A DNA stretch of 64,000 nt from Mycobacterium sp. (GTDB taxonomy: Bacteria > Actinomycetota > Actinomycetes > Mycobacteriales > Mycobacteriaceae), in contig RXJD01000028.1 in the NCBI GenBank assembly GCA_003987775.1, positions 1-64,000 on the forward strand. The letters are read 5' to 3'. The stretch's first letter is position 1, and the number at the start of each line of letters is the position of its first letter. A program made the translations under genes and the position numbers. The notes below the pieces were generated by a model. The model worked only from the letters and a program-made list of their open reading frames with translations, did no database searches and was not told where the DNA came from. Of this stretch, positions 7,991 through 16,069 are shown one piece after another.

Positions 7991-9013
7991 ATGCAACTCG
8001 GGATGATCGGTCTCGGTCGGATGGGTGCCAATATCGTGCGCCGTGTGGTCACCGGTGGGCACGAATGTGTGGTCTACGACCACAGCGCCGAGGCCGTCGA
8101 GGCGATGGCGGGTGAGGACCGCATCACCGGGGTTTCCTCGCTCGCGGAGTTGCGCGACAAGCTCACCGCGCCACGGGTGGTCTGGGTGATGGTGCCCGCA
8201 GGCACGATCACGACCGGGGTGATCGAGGAACTGGCCGATACGCTGGAGGCCGGCGACATCGTCATAGACGGTGGCAACTCCTACTACCGCGACGATATGA
8301 AGCACGCAAAGTCGTTGGCGAAGAACAATATTCGGCTACTCGACTGCGGTACCAGCGGCGGCGTGTGGGGGCGGGAGCGTGGCTACTGCCTGATGATCGG
8401 TGGCGATCCGGATGCCTTCGAGCACGCCGAACCCATCTTCGCCACCGTCGCGCCCGGCGTGGACGCCGCGCCGCGCACGCCGGGTCGCGACGGTGAGGTG
8501 GCCCAGCCGGAGAAGGGTTATCTCTATTGCGGCCAGGCGGGGGCGGGGCACTTCGTCAAGATGGTGCACAACGGAATTGAGTACGGGATGATGGCCTCGC
8601 TTGCCGAAGGCCTGAACATCCTGCGCAACGCCGACATCGGCACTCGCATCCAGGAGGGTGACGCCGAGACCGCTCCGCTGTCCAATCCCGAGTGCTACCA
8701 ATACGATTTCGACATCCCGGACATCGCCGAGGTGTGGCGCCGCGGCAGCGTGATCGGTTCGTGGCTGCTGGATCTCACCGCGATCGCGCTGCACGATTCG
8801 GCCGACCTCGCCGAGTTCTCCGGTCGGGTCTCCGATTCGGGCGAAGGCCGCTGGACGGCCATCGCGGCCATCGACGAGGGGGTGCCGTCGCCGGTGCTGA
8901 CCACCGCTCTGCAGTCCCGCTTCGCGTCGCGCGACCTCGACGACTTTGCCAACAAAGCGCTGTCGGCCATGCGCAAGCAGTTCGGCGGCCATGCGGAGAA
9001 ACCCGCCAACTGA
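7991..9013 (+). CDS. gnd: 6-phosphogluconate dehydrogenase, decarboxylating (GndB/Gnd2 type)
   Basis: This 340-residue enzyme belongs to the short class of 6-phosphogluconate dehydrogenases, which oxidise and decarboxylate 6-phosphogluconate to ribulose 5-phosphate in the pentose phosphate pathway. It starts with a Rossmann fingerprint (MIGLGRMGANIVRR) and has the substrate motifs DGGNSYYRDD, LLDCGTSGGVWG and GHFVKMVHNGIEYGMM, which carries the catalytic Lys. An AAGGAG site lies 11 bp before the ATG. In M. tuberculosis I recall zwf1 next to gnd2; here the gene before it is the cyclase and no glucose-6-phosphate dehydrogenase gene is present. Confidence 0.92.
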   Translation: MQLGMIGLGRMGANIVRRVVTGGHECVVYDHSAEAVEAMAGEDRITGVSSLAELRDKLTAPRVVWVMVPAGTITTGVIEELADTLEAGDIVIDGGNSYYRDDMKHAKSLAKNNIRLLDCGTSGGVWGRERGYCLMIGGDPDAFEHAEPIFATVAPGVDAAPRTPGRDGEVAQPEKGYLYCGQAGAGHFVKMVHNGIEYGMMASLAEGLNILRNADIGTRIQEGDAETAPLSNPECYQYDFDIPDIAEVWRRGSVIGSWLLDLTAIALHDSADLAEFSGRVSDSGEGRWTAIAAIDEGVPSPVLTTALQSRFASRDLDDFANKALSAMRKQFGGHAEKPAN

Positions 9014-9137
9014 GTCCCTCTTCTCCGCCGCCGAGCGTGGAATACGCGACGCTGCAACCGGCGTGTCACGTCGTGAGGTTCACAGTCGGCGCGAACGTGA
9101 GGTGGCGGGTGAGGGGGACGGGGCCGGCGCTCCGGGC

Positions 9138-9995
9138 CTAGGCCCGTTCGACGAAGGCCACCACCGCGTCGCTGAACGCGTCGTTGTCGTCACCCGCGGC
9201 GGTGTGCCCCGCGTTGGACAGCTCGACGAACTCCGCACGCGGTACCTGGGACAGGAAATGCTCGACGCCTTCGAGGCTGACTACGTCGGACAGCTTTCCG
9301 CGGATCAACAGCACCGGGATGGCCAGGTTGGCGGCGGCTTCCTCGAAACCCTCGGTGCGCAACTCGGGATCGTCGCCGGGCTTGGTCATGAACGCGGGAT
9401 CCCAATGCCAGTACCAGCGTCCGTCGCGCTGCCGCAGGTTCTTCTTCAGGCCCTCGGGGCTGCGCGGCTTGGTGCGGTGCGGCAGGTAGGCGGCGACCGC
9501 CTCGGCGGCGTCCTCCAGCGACTCGAAGCCGTCGATGTTGGTCATCATGAACTCGCGGATGCGGGCGCTGCCGTTCTTCTCGAACCGGGGCACCACGTCG
9601 ACGAGCACCAGCTTCGTCACCCTCTGCGCCCCGGCCCGGTCGGCGACCAGGATGCCGGTCAGTCCGCCCATGCTGGCGCCGATGATCACCACCGGTCGCC
9701 CAATCGCCTCCAGTACGTGCATGACGTCGGCCGTCAGCGTCTCCACGTCGTAGTCGGCGTCCGGTGCGCGGTCGCTGTCGCCGTGGCCGCGGGTGTCGAG
9801 GGCGATGACGTGGTAGCCGTCGTCGGCCAGCACCTGCCCGGTGTTCTTCCAGGAGAACCGGTTCTGGCCGCCGCCGTGCAGCATCAAGATGGTGGGCCGC
9901 TCGTCAGCGGCACCGCGGTTCCATTCGTCGGCGACCAGCGTGATCCCGTCCACCCCGGCGAATTCCACTGTCTCGGGGCTGCTTGTCATGGTCAT
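9138..9995 (-). CDS. Alpha/beta hydrolase, BpoB-like
   Basis: This 285-residue hydrolase has the oxyanion segment LMLHGGGQNRFSW, a serine nucleophile elbow in IIGASMGGLTG (G-x-S-x-G) and the catalytic His in ELSNAGHTAAGDD. Its place after gnd2 matches bpoB (Rv1123c), annotated as a peroxidase but probably an esterase-type hydrolase. The ATG at 9995 sits right after CAAGGAGATTC and overlaps the TetR stop (ATGA). The open frame upstream of it is the shadow of the TetR gene. It is the last gene of the minus-strand operon beginning near 12675. Confidence 0.85.
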   Translation of the reverse strand: MTMTSSPETVEFAGVDGITLVADEWNRGAADERPTILMLHGGGQNRFSWKNTGQVLADDGYHVIALDTRGHGDSDRAPDADYDVETLTADVMHVLEAIGRPVVIIGASMGGLTGILVADRAGAQRVTKLVLVDVVPRFEKNGSARIREFMMTNIDGFESLEDAAEAVAAYLPHRTKPRSPEGLKKNLRQRDGRWYWHWDPAFMTKPGDDPELRTEGFEEAAANLAIPVLLIRGKLSDVVSLEGVEHFLSQVPRAEFVELSNAGHTAAGDDNDAFSDAVVAFVERA

Positions 9996-10612
9996 GAATC
10001 TCCTTGGGTTGAGGCCAGGTACGCGGTGATGACTTCGGCGAGCATCGCTCGATCCCGGGTGCTGTCCAACGGCCTGGGCCACGTCAGCTGCACGGCCACC
10101 AGCCCGCGGATGGTGGCCCAGATCAGATTGCCCAGCCGGGTCGCCTGGGCCGGGGCGATCCCGCTGCCCAGATGTTCGCCGATCTCGGTCATCCGGGCTG
10201 TCATGGCGGCGAGGTGGGCGTTGGCCTTGTCGGTACGCGCACTGCGGGTGGCGATCAGGATCTCCAGCGCCGCCATCGAGGTCGGGCTTGAGAACGCCCG
10301 CCACACCGCGTCGACGACGAAAGCCGGGCGGTCCTGTGGCGAGACCTGCGCGGCCTGAGCGGGCAGCTGGTCGAGAGTCTCCAAAAGGTCGGCAAAACCC
10401 TTGTCCAGCACCGCCATCAGAATCCCGTTGAGATCGCCGAAGTGGTATTGCACGACGCCCCAGGTCAATCCGGCGCGTTCGGTGATCTGGCGCACGCTGG
10501 GCGGGGCGAAGCCCTCCTTGAGGATGTAACGGACGGCTTCGTCGATGACGGCCTGGCGGCTGCGTTCGGCGCGGGCTTGTCCACCGCTGGCGGGTCGGCG
10601 CGGGGCTGTCAA
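9992..10612 (-). CDS. TetR-family transcriptional regulator
   Basis: The 206-residue protein has an N-terminal TetR helix-turn-helix (about residues 20-65: RYILKEGFAPPSVRQITERAG then WGVVQYHFGDLNGIL) and an all-helical ligand domain. The most likely start is the TTG at 10612, which overlaps the stop of the preceding reductase (TTGA), giving a normal TetR N-terminus. It lies within an operon of SDR, small ORF, reductase and hydrolase and probably represses that operon from the dyad at 12682-12695. Confidence 0.85.
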   Translation of the reverse strand: MTAPRRPASGGQARAERSRQAVIDEAVRYILKEGFAPPSVRQITERAGLTWGVVQYHFGDLNGILMAVLDKGFADLLETLDQLPAQAAQVSPQDRPAFVVDAVWRAFSSPTSMAALEILIATRSARTDKANAHLAAMTARMTEIGEHLGSGIAPAQATRLGNLIWATIRGLVAVQLTWPRPLDSTRDRAMLAEVITAYLASTQGDS

Positions 10613-11676
10613 CGCATCACGCCGCGGAGGTGGTCGAGTGGCCGCAGATCGTGGGCGGCCAAAATGCCGCTGGGAGCGGCACACACCGCATGGATCAGGT
10701 TGACCACGCGCGCGGCGGTGGCGATCACGCCGCCCTCGTTGTGGTCGATCTCGCCGCCCAGGTGGGTGTTGATCTCCACACCCGGACTGCCGGTCACCAT
10801 CACCCGGTGCACGCCGGCGCGGCCATCGGGGGGATAGGCCCAGTCCGGTGCGGTGTCCGGGCCCAGGCGGTTGACGTGCTCCATGGTGATGACGACCTCG
10901 CCGCCGCGCAGGCCTTCGACGCCGAACCGCACCGCGGCGACCTGTCCCGGATCGACATGCATCATCGTGCAGTCGATCGGTACGGGCGTCACCCATTTTT
11001 CGCACCGCTCCCGTACCTCGTCGAGTTCGACTCCCAGGTCTTGCGCCAGGCTGCGCACCTGCACACCCCACATCGACGTCAGCACGCCGGGTAGGAACAT
11101 GACCGGCGTGTGATCCGGGTCGGTGCCGAAACCGAAACTGACACCAGTGAATTCGGCATCGTCGTAGCTGGCGTAGTCGCAGATCTCCTGCACCGTGACA
11201 CTGGTGGCGCGTTCGGTCAGACTCAACGCCGTGTAGGCCAGCGTGTCACCGGAATAGCCCGGGTCGACGCCGTTGATGTAGAGCGTCGCGTCGCCGTCTG
11301 CGCAGGCCTGTTGCAGCGGATCGCGCAGCCAGTCGCCGGCCTGCTCGGGGGCCACCATCCACACGAACGACGAGCCGACCACGTTGGTGCCGGCGCGCAG
11401 GAAGCGACTGATCTCCTTGATGGCCTCTTTGGGCCGGGTCTCGGCCTGCGAGGTGTAGACCACGCAGTCGGCGTTCAGTGCCAGCAGGTCATCGATGTCG
11501 TCGGTGGCCGTGACGCCTGATGGCGTTGTCAGCCCGCACAGTTCGGCGGCGTCGCGTCCCACCTTGTCCGGGCTGCGGGCGTGCACACCCACCAGTTCGA
11601 AGTCGGGCCGCTCGATGAGCATGCGCAGGGCGTGCCGGCCGACGTTTCCGGTCGAGTACTGGATGACGCGAGTCAT
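10609..11676 (-). CDS. DapB-like NAD(P)-dependent reductase
   Basis: This 355-residue protein starts with an NAD(P)-binding fold (VIQYSTGNVGRHALRML) and is of the dihydrodipicolinate-reductase-like type found in many mycobacterial lipid and steroid operons. It keeps GTNVVGSSF and INGVDPGYSGDTLA segments but is longer than DapB itself, so lysine synthesis is unlikely to be its job. The ATG at 11676 overlaps the stop of a tiny upstream ORF (ATGA). The reaction is unknown; partners in the operon are an SDR and two hydrolase or regulator genes. Confidence 0.8.
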   Translation of the reverse strand: MTRVIQYSTGNVGRHALRMLIERPDFELVGVHARSPDKVGRDAAELCGLTTPSGVTATDDIDDLLALNADCVVYTSQAETRPKEAIKEISRFLRAGTNVVGSSFVWMVAPEQAGDWLRDPLQQACADGDATLYINGVDPGYSGDTLAYTALSLTERATSVTVQEICDYASYDDAEFTGVSFGFGTDPDHTPVMFLPGVLTSMWGVQVRSLAQDLGVELDEVRERCEKWVTPVPIDCTMMHVDPGQVAAVRFGVEGLRGGEVVITMEHVNRLGPDTAPDWAYPPDGRAGVHRVMVTGSPGVEINTHLGGEIDHNEGGVIATAARVVNLIHAVCAAPSGILAAHDLRPLDHLRGVMR

Positions 11677-11789
11677 GACAGCACCTGGGGAACCGGCCAC
11701 AGCGGTGCGCTCATCTCGGACCAGGACCGGTAGTGACCGGGCTGCCAGTCCTCCCAGAACGCGTCGAGATCGGTACGGTCATATGTCAC
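11673..11789 (-). CDS. Unlisted 38-residue ORF, Trp-rich, coupled to reductase
   Basis: Between the SDR and the reductase a GTG at 11789 opens a 38-codon frame that ends with a TGA overlapping the reductase ATG (ATGA). A GAGGAG ribosome site lies seven bases before the GTG and itself overlaps the SDR stop region, so all three genes look translationally coupled. The peptide begins MTYDRTDLDAFWEDWQPGHY and has four tryptophans plus several acidic residues; it has no signal peptide or membrane segment. I do not recognise it. Its N-terminus reads like the start of a longer protein family, so it may be the stub of a deleted gene or a true small protein. Confidence 0.6.
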   Translation of the reverse strand: MTYDRTDLDAFWEDWQPGHYRSWSEMSAPLWPVPQVLS

Positions 11790-11799
11790 GGGATGCTCC

Positions 11800-12675
11800 T
11801 CACATCAGGTCGGTGATCGTCTTCAGGCCCGCGTCATAGAGCACTCCCGGCAGCATGCCGCCGTCGATCTCGATGGTGGTGCCGTTGATGAAATCGACTG
11901 TGCCCGATGCTAAGAAGACAACGGTGCGACCCACTTCGGCGGGCTCACCGCCGCGCTTCATCGGGACCTTCGCGAAATATTCGGTGCCGGTCGGGTCGTC
12001 CTTGGGCAGCACGAAGGCGCGGAAGTTCTCGGTGATGGTCGGTCCCAGCGCCACACAGTTGACCCGCACCTTCGGGCCCCATTCCTGAGCCAGCGAACGT
12101 GTCAGATGGTTGAGCCCGGACTTGGCCGCGCCGTAGGACACCAGCGTGGGCGCGCCAGCTGGGTGCCCGGCGCCGCTGGAGATGTTGACGATGCACCCCG
12201 TGCCGTCCTGTGTCTTCATCTGCCGGTAGACGCGGATGGCGAACCACAACGGGCTGATCAGGTTCATCTGAACCGCGAAGGCGTGGAACAACGCGGTGCG
12301 TTCGAAATCGTCGGTGCTGCGCGGCGCGCCCTGCAGACGCTGCACCAGTTCGGGAATGTCTTCGACGTGCGGGGCGGGTACCGTGCCCCCGGCGTTGTTG
12401 ACCAGGATGTCGATGCGGCCGTAGTGGTCTACGACTTGGCTGACGAAAGCGTCGATGGCGCGGTAATCGCCTTGATCGCAGACCATTTGGGCGCAGCGCC
12501 GGGCCCAATCCGGCTCCGCGTCGGGGCCGCTGAGGCCGGGCAACTGGTCCAGTGGCGATCGGGAGCACCCGACGACGGTGGCCCCTGCCCGCAGCAACTC
12601 ATGTGCGATGCCCACGCCCACGCCACGACTGGTCCCGGTGACGACGGCGACTTTGCCGTCCAGCAACCCCACCAC
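11800..12675 (-). CDS. Short-chain dehydrogenase/reductase
   Basis: This 291-residue SDR has the NAD(P) motif VVTGTSRGVGVGIA (TGxxxGxG), the NNAG motif in ILVNNAGG, the catalytic Ser in VNISSGAGH and the YxxxK pair in VSYGAAKSG. It ends with a normal IEIDGG segment. The start is a GTG at 12675 (or the GTG three bases on). It heads a minus-strand operon with the 38-residue ORF, reductase, TetR and hydrolase. A 14-bp dyad lies seven bases upstream of the start, so repressor binding there would block both promoter and ribosome access. Confidence 0.88.
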   Translation of the reverse strand: MVGLLDGKVAVVTGTSRGVGVGIAHELLRAGATVVGCSRSPLDQLPGLSGPDAEPDWARRCAQMVCDQGDYRAIDAFVSQVVDHYGRIDILVNNAGGTVPAPHVEDIPELVQRLQGAPRSTDDFERTALFHAFAVQMNLISPLWFAIRVYRQMKTQDGTGCIVNISSGAGHPAGAPTLVSYGAAKSGLNHLTRSLAQEWGPKVRVNCVALGPTITENFRAFVLPKDDPTGTEYFAKVPMKRGGEPAEVGRTVVFLASGTVDFINGTTIEIDGGMLPGVLYDAGLKTITDLM

Positions 12676-12681
12676 CAGATA

Positions 12682-12695
12682 ATTACATCCGTAAT
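12682..12695. promoter_or_regulatory. Candidate TetR operator ATTAC-N4-GTAAT
   Basis: ATTAC (12682-12686) and GTAAT (12691-12695) form a perfect inverted repeat around ATCC. CAGA before and TCTG after extend the symmetry with a one-base offset. The dyad lies in the 98-bp divergent region between the SDR operon and the VOC gene at 12774. The TetR gene of the same operon (9992-10612) is the natural candidate ligand. Confidence 0.5.
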
Positions 12696-12773
12696 CTTTC
12701 TGGGCAAGTGCGGTGAGTTCACCGTCCGCGGGTGGTCTATCCCTGCACAGACCCCGACAGCTAGGAGACGTTC

Positions 12774-13247
12774 ATGCCGGCGATCACGCCCTCACTGTGG
12801 TTCGACAACAACCTCGAGGAGGCGGCCGAGTTCTACACCTCGGTGTTCCCCAACTCGAAGGTCGAGCAGATCAACCGCTGCACCGACGCCGGACCCTACG
12901 AACCGGGGACGGCGCTGAGCGGCACGTTCGTCCTGGACGGGATCCGGTTCATCGGCATCAACGGGGGGCCGGCGTTCACCTTCAGCGAGGCGGTGTCCTT
13001 CACCGTCCACTGCAAGGACCAGGACGAGGTCGACTACTACTGGCAGCGGCTGACCGACGGCGGCGAGGAATCGCAATGTGGCTGGCTCAAGGACCGTTTC
13101 GGGCTGAGCTGGCAGATCATTCCGGACCGGCTCTATGAGTTGGTGTCCGATCCCGACCCGGCCCGCGCCACCGCGGCCACCAGGGCCATGCACGGGATGC
13201 GAAAAATCGTCGTCGCCGAGCTGGAGCAGGCCGCCGCGGCCGTGTGA
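12774..13247 (+). CDS. PhnB-like VOC protein (3-demethylubiquinone methyltransferase-like domain)
   Basis: This 157-residue protein is of the PhnB/YdcJ-like glyoxalase-fold family: PSLWFDNNLEEAAEFYTSVFP at the start, FTFSEAVSFTVHCKDQDEVDYYWQRL in the middle and GWLKDRFGLSWQIIP near the end. Despite the historic name such proteins are not proven methyltransferases. An AGGAG site precedes the ATG. It is divergent from the SDR operon and convergent with the TetR gene at 13250. Substrate unknown. Confidence 0.85.
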   Translation: MPAITPSLWFDNNLEEAAEFYTSVFPNSKVEQINRCTDAGPYEPGTALSGTFVLDGIRFIGINGGPAFTFSEAVSFTVHCKDQDEVDYYWQRLTDGGEESQCGWLKDRFGLSWQIIPDRLYELVSDPDPARATAATRAMHGMRKIVVAELEQAAAAV

Positions 13248-13249
13248 GC

Positions 13250-13849
13250 TCACTCGGTGATCTGGTCGATCCATTCGATCGTGGCGTCGATGATCGGCGG
13301 CACCTCGGTCGGGTCGTCGCAGCCGATGACCATCAGCGTCGACTCGGCGACCGTCGCGATCAGGACGCGGACCATCAGCTGCTGACGCGGTGAGGTGTCC
13401 ATGTCGAGCGCTTCCATCCAGTTGTGCAGGACCGATGCCAGGCGCTTGCGACGGGTTACCTCGAAGCCCGGGGGAGTATCTCCAGACGACAGCACCCGGG
13501 CCGCGTGGCGGTTTTCCCACATCCCGGCCAGGTAGGCCCGCACGTGCAGCTGAAAAAGGCGGCGCCGGTCCTGGGTGGCTGAGCCGGGTCCGTTCAATGC
13601 GGCCCGGATACGTCGGTCGACGGTATCGGCCATCTGCTCGAAGATCGCCATGAACAGTTCGCTCTTGCCGCCGAAATGGTGGTAGATGCTGCCGATGCTG
13701 GCTCCCGAGCCGGAAACCACTTCGGCGATCGTCGCGGCGGTGAAGCCCTTGTTGGCGAATACCTGGGTCGCCGCGTCCAGTATCCGGCGCTGGGTCTCGT
13801 CGGTCTTGGCCCAGCGGCGGGCCCGTGCTGACGAAGTCATGTCTGCCAT
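13250..13849 (-). CDS. TetR-family transcriptional regulator, coupled to a PPE gene
   Basis: The 199-residue protein has a TetR helix-turn-helix (about residues 20-65: ATQVFANKGFTAATIAEVV then IGSIYHHFGGKSELF) and a helical ligand domain. The ATG at 13849 shares a base with the stop of the PPE gene (TGATG), so both come from one transcript; the long open frame further upstream is the PPE gene read in another frame. A PPE gene followed directly by a TetR gene suggests the regulator controls its own PPE partner. Confidence 0.87.
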   Translation of the reverse strand: MADMTSSARARRWAKTDETQRRILDAATQVFANKGFTAATIAEVVSGSGASIGSIYHHFGGKSELFMAIFEQMADTVDRRIRAALNGPGSATQDRRRLFQLHVRAYLAGMWENRHAARVLSSGDTPPGFEVTRRKRLASVLHNWMEALDMDTSPRQQLMVRVLIATVAESTLMVIGCDDPTEVPPIIDATIEWIDQITE

Positions 13850-14970
13850 CAGCCAACCGCCTCCGGGAGGATTCGCAGGGTGGGGAGTTCGAGCCGGGAT
13901 TCGGATGTCGTCATCGTCCGGCCGGGGATCTGTGTCAGCGGCAACCCGCCCAGCAGGCCTTCCGGGCGGACGCTGTCCAGGGCACGGACCGTGGCACCGG
14001 CGGGGCTGCCCTGCAGCGCGGTGGCCCCGGAGAGCACCGGTGCCGCCGACGTCCAGGCGCGCGGTACGGACAGCGCCCCGACGCCGGCCGCCTTGCCCAG
14101 GCCGGCCGACACCGCGCCGGGCAGGGACGCCGAACTCGCGGTGAGGGCCGGCGCCACCGACGAGGCGATCTGGCCGCCGATGGCGGCTGCCGCGGGGGCC
14201 AGGCCCTTCAGGGTGGACATCATCGACATCCCCAGGCCCGCCAGGGAGGTCGTGGCGAAAAACGGTGTGCCGAAAATACTCATCACCGTCTGCAGGTCGC
14301 TCACCCAATCGGGCAGCCCGCTCCACCCGATGCCGCCCAGCACGGTGGGGATAGCCTCGATCAGCTGCGACAACGCGTTCATGATCTCGGCGGTCACCGA
14401 GGTCGCGCCGGCCTGCGCGACCGCCTGCGCAGCCGGAGCGGCCGGATTGGCCGGCCGCGGCGGTGCGGTCAAGGGTGCGAGCCTGCCGGCGGCCGTCGAG
14501 GCGGCGGCGTAGATGTACATCGCTGTGGAGTCCTGCGCCCACATCTCGCCGTACTGGGCTTCGGTGGCGGCGATGGCCGGGGTGTTCTGGCCGATGAAAT
14601 TCGTGGCGGTCAGCGCCGCGAGCTGAGCGCGGTTGGCGGCGACCAGCGCCGGTGGGACGGTCATCGCGTAGGCCGCCTCGTAGGCCGCGACGGCCGCCTT
14701 GGCCTGGCCGGCGGTGTGAGCGGCCTGCCCGGCGGTGGCGGTGAGCCATCCGAGGTACGGCACCGCGGCGGCGGCCATGGTCGTCGCGGCGGCGCCCAGC
14801 CACGGGCCAGCGATCAAGTCGGTGATCACCGCGTCGAATGAGGCTGCGGTCGATTCGAGCTCGGCGGCCAGCTGCTCCCAGGCCGCCGCGGCGGCGAGCA
14901 TCGAGCCGGGACCCGGCCCGGTGTACATACGAACGGAGTTGATCTCCGGTGGTAAGGCGGCGAACATCAT
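13849..14970 (-). CDS. PPE-family protein, SVP subclass
   Basis: This 373-residue protein has the PPE domain (about residues 1-175) with PPEINS at residues 8-13 and the WxG turn in GPWLGAAA. After it comes the SVP signature, VGALSVPRAW, near residue 300, which places it in the PPE-SVP subclass. PPE proteins are exported by ESX type VII systems as heterodimers with PE proteins; no PE gene lies directly next to this one. A GGAG site precedes the double ATG at 14970. The gene is followed without a gap by a TetR gene. Confidence 0.93.
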   Translation of the reverse strand: MMFAALPPEINSVRMYTGPGPGSMLAAAAAWEQLAAELESTAASFDAVITDLIAGPWLGAAATTMAAAAVPYLGWLTATAGQAAHTAGQAKAAVAAYEAAYAMTVPPALVAANRAQLAALTATNFIGQNTPAIAATEAQYGEMWAQDSTAMYIYAAASTAAGRLAPLTAPPRPANPAAPAAQAVAQAGATSVTAEIMNALSQLIEAIPTVLGGIGWSGLPDWVSDLQTVMSIFGTPFFATTSLAGLGMSMMSTLKGLAPAAAAIGGQIASSVAPALTASSASLPGAVSAGLGKAAGVGALSVPRAWTSAAPVLSGATALQGSPAGATVRALDSVRPEGLLGGLPLTQIPGRTMTTSESRLELPTLRILPEAVG

Positions 14971-15151
14971 CGTTGCTGCTCCTCCCTCTGCGCCCTTGCA
15001 CTAAGGCTCCCGTGACGAGGGGCTGCAGTCTGTCGGCCGAGCGGCTACACCGGGGGAGGAAATTCGTGTCCCCCGATCGACGGGCTTCTTGTCCCCCGTG
15101 CGGCCGGTTACGTTGGACGGTGCGGGCTGTACACGGCGAACAGGAGTCGAG

Positions 15152-16069
15152 TTGTCTGAACCACGGTGGATCGACGTGAAGGGCCCCAACGGTGACCTCA
15201 AAGCTCTGACCTGGGGCCCCGCCGACGGCCCGATTGCGTTGTGCCTGCACGGTTTTCCCGATACCGCCTACGGATGGCGCAAGTTCGCGCCCCGACTGGC
15301 CGAGGCCGGCTGGCGGGTGGTGGCGCCATTCATGCGGGGGTACGCGCCCTCGTCCATTCCGGTGGACGGGAGCTACCACGTGGGCGCCCTGATGCACGAC
15401 GCGCTACGGGTCCGGACGGCGGCCGGCGGCTCCGAGCGTGATGTGGTGATCGGTCACGACTGGGGAGCGATCGCCGCCACCGGACTGGCCGCGATGCCGG
15501 ACAGCCCGTTCGCCAAAGCGGTGATCATGTCGGTGCCGCCGTCGGGTGCCTTCCGGCCGCTGGGCCGGCTCGACGACCGTGGCCGGCTGGCCGCCGAACT
15601 CTCCCGCCAGCTGCTGCGCAGCTGGTACATCAGTTACTTCCAGCTGCCGTTGCTGCCGGAACGATCCGCCTCATGGGTGGTGCCGCTGCTGTGGCGCCGG
15701 TGGTCGCCCGGTTACCACGCCGAGGAGGACCTGCGTCATGTCGACGCCGCGATCGGAACGCCGGAGAGCTGGCGCGCGGCGCTGGGTTATTACCGCGCCA
15801 CGATCCGCAATACGCGGCCGCCGGCGCAGTACGCCGAATTGCACCGGTATTGGACCCAGCCGCCGAAGCTGCCGACCCTGTATCTGCACGGGCGCGACGA
15901 CGGCTGCATGACCGCGGCGTTCGCGCACTGGGTCGAACCCATCCTGCCGCCCGGCAGCGAGGTGTCCATCGTCTCGCACGCCGGTCACTTCCTGCAGCTC
16001 GAGCAGCCCGACCAGGTCGCGGAGTCGGTCCTGTCCTTCATCGGCTCACCCGGCGCTGCAAAGCCCTAG
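15152..16069 (+). CDS. Epoxide-hydrolase-like alpha/beta hydrolase (EphC position)
   Basis: The 305-residue protein has HGFPDTAYGW (oxyanion HGFP), the Asp-nucleophile elbow VIGHDWGAIAA and a catalytic His in SHAGHFLQLEQP, the full epoxide hydrolase set; the ring-opening tyrosines would lie in the cap region (SWYISYFQLP). The TTG at 15152 follows CAGGAG and gives a normal N-terminus. Its place matches ephC (Rv1124) as I recall the M. tuberculosis map. The stop overlaps the next start (TAGTG). Confidence 0.85.
   Translation: MSEPRWIDVKGPNGDLKALTWGPADGPIALCLHGFPDTAYGWRKFAPRLAEAGWRVVAPFMRGYAPSSIPVDGSYHVGALMHDALRVRTAAGGSERDVVIGHDWGAIAATGLAAMPDSPFAKAVIMSVPPSGAFRPLGRLDDRGRLAAELSRQLLRSWYISYFQLPLLPERSASWVVPLLWRRWSPGYHAEEDLRHVDAAIGTPESWRAALGYYRATIRNTRPPAQYAELHRYWTQPPKLPTLYLHGRDDGCMTAAFAHWVEPILPPGSEVSIVSHAGHFLQLEQPDQVAESVLSFIGSPGAAKP

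Noticed and set aside
13850..15397. N-terminal extension of the TetR frame to 715 codons
   Set aside because: The extension lies entirely across the PPE gene and the divergent region in a wrong frame; the TetR protein starts at 13849 with a TGATG overlap.
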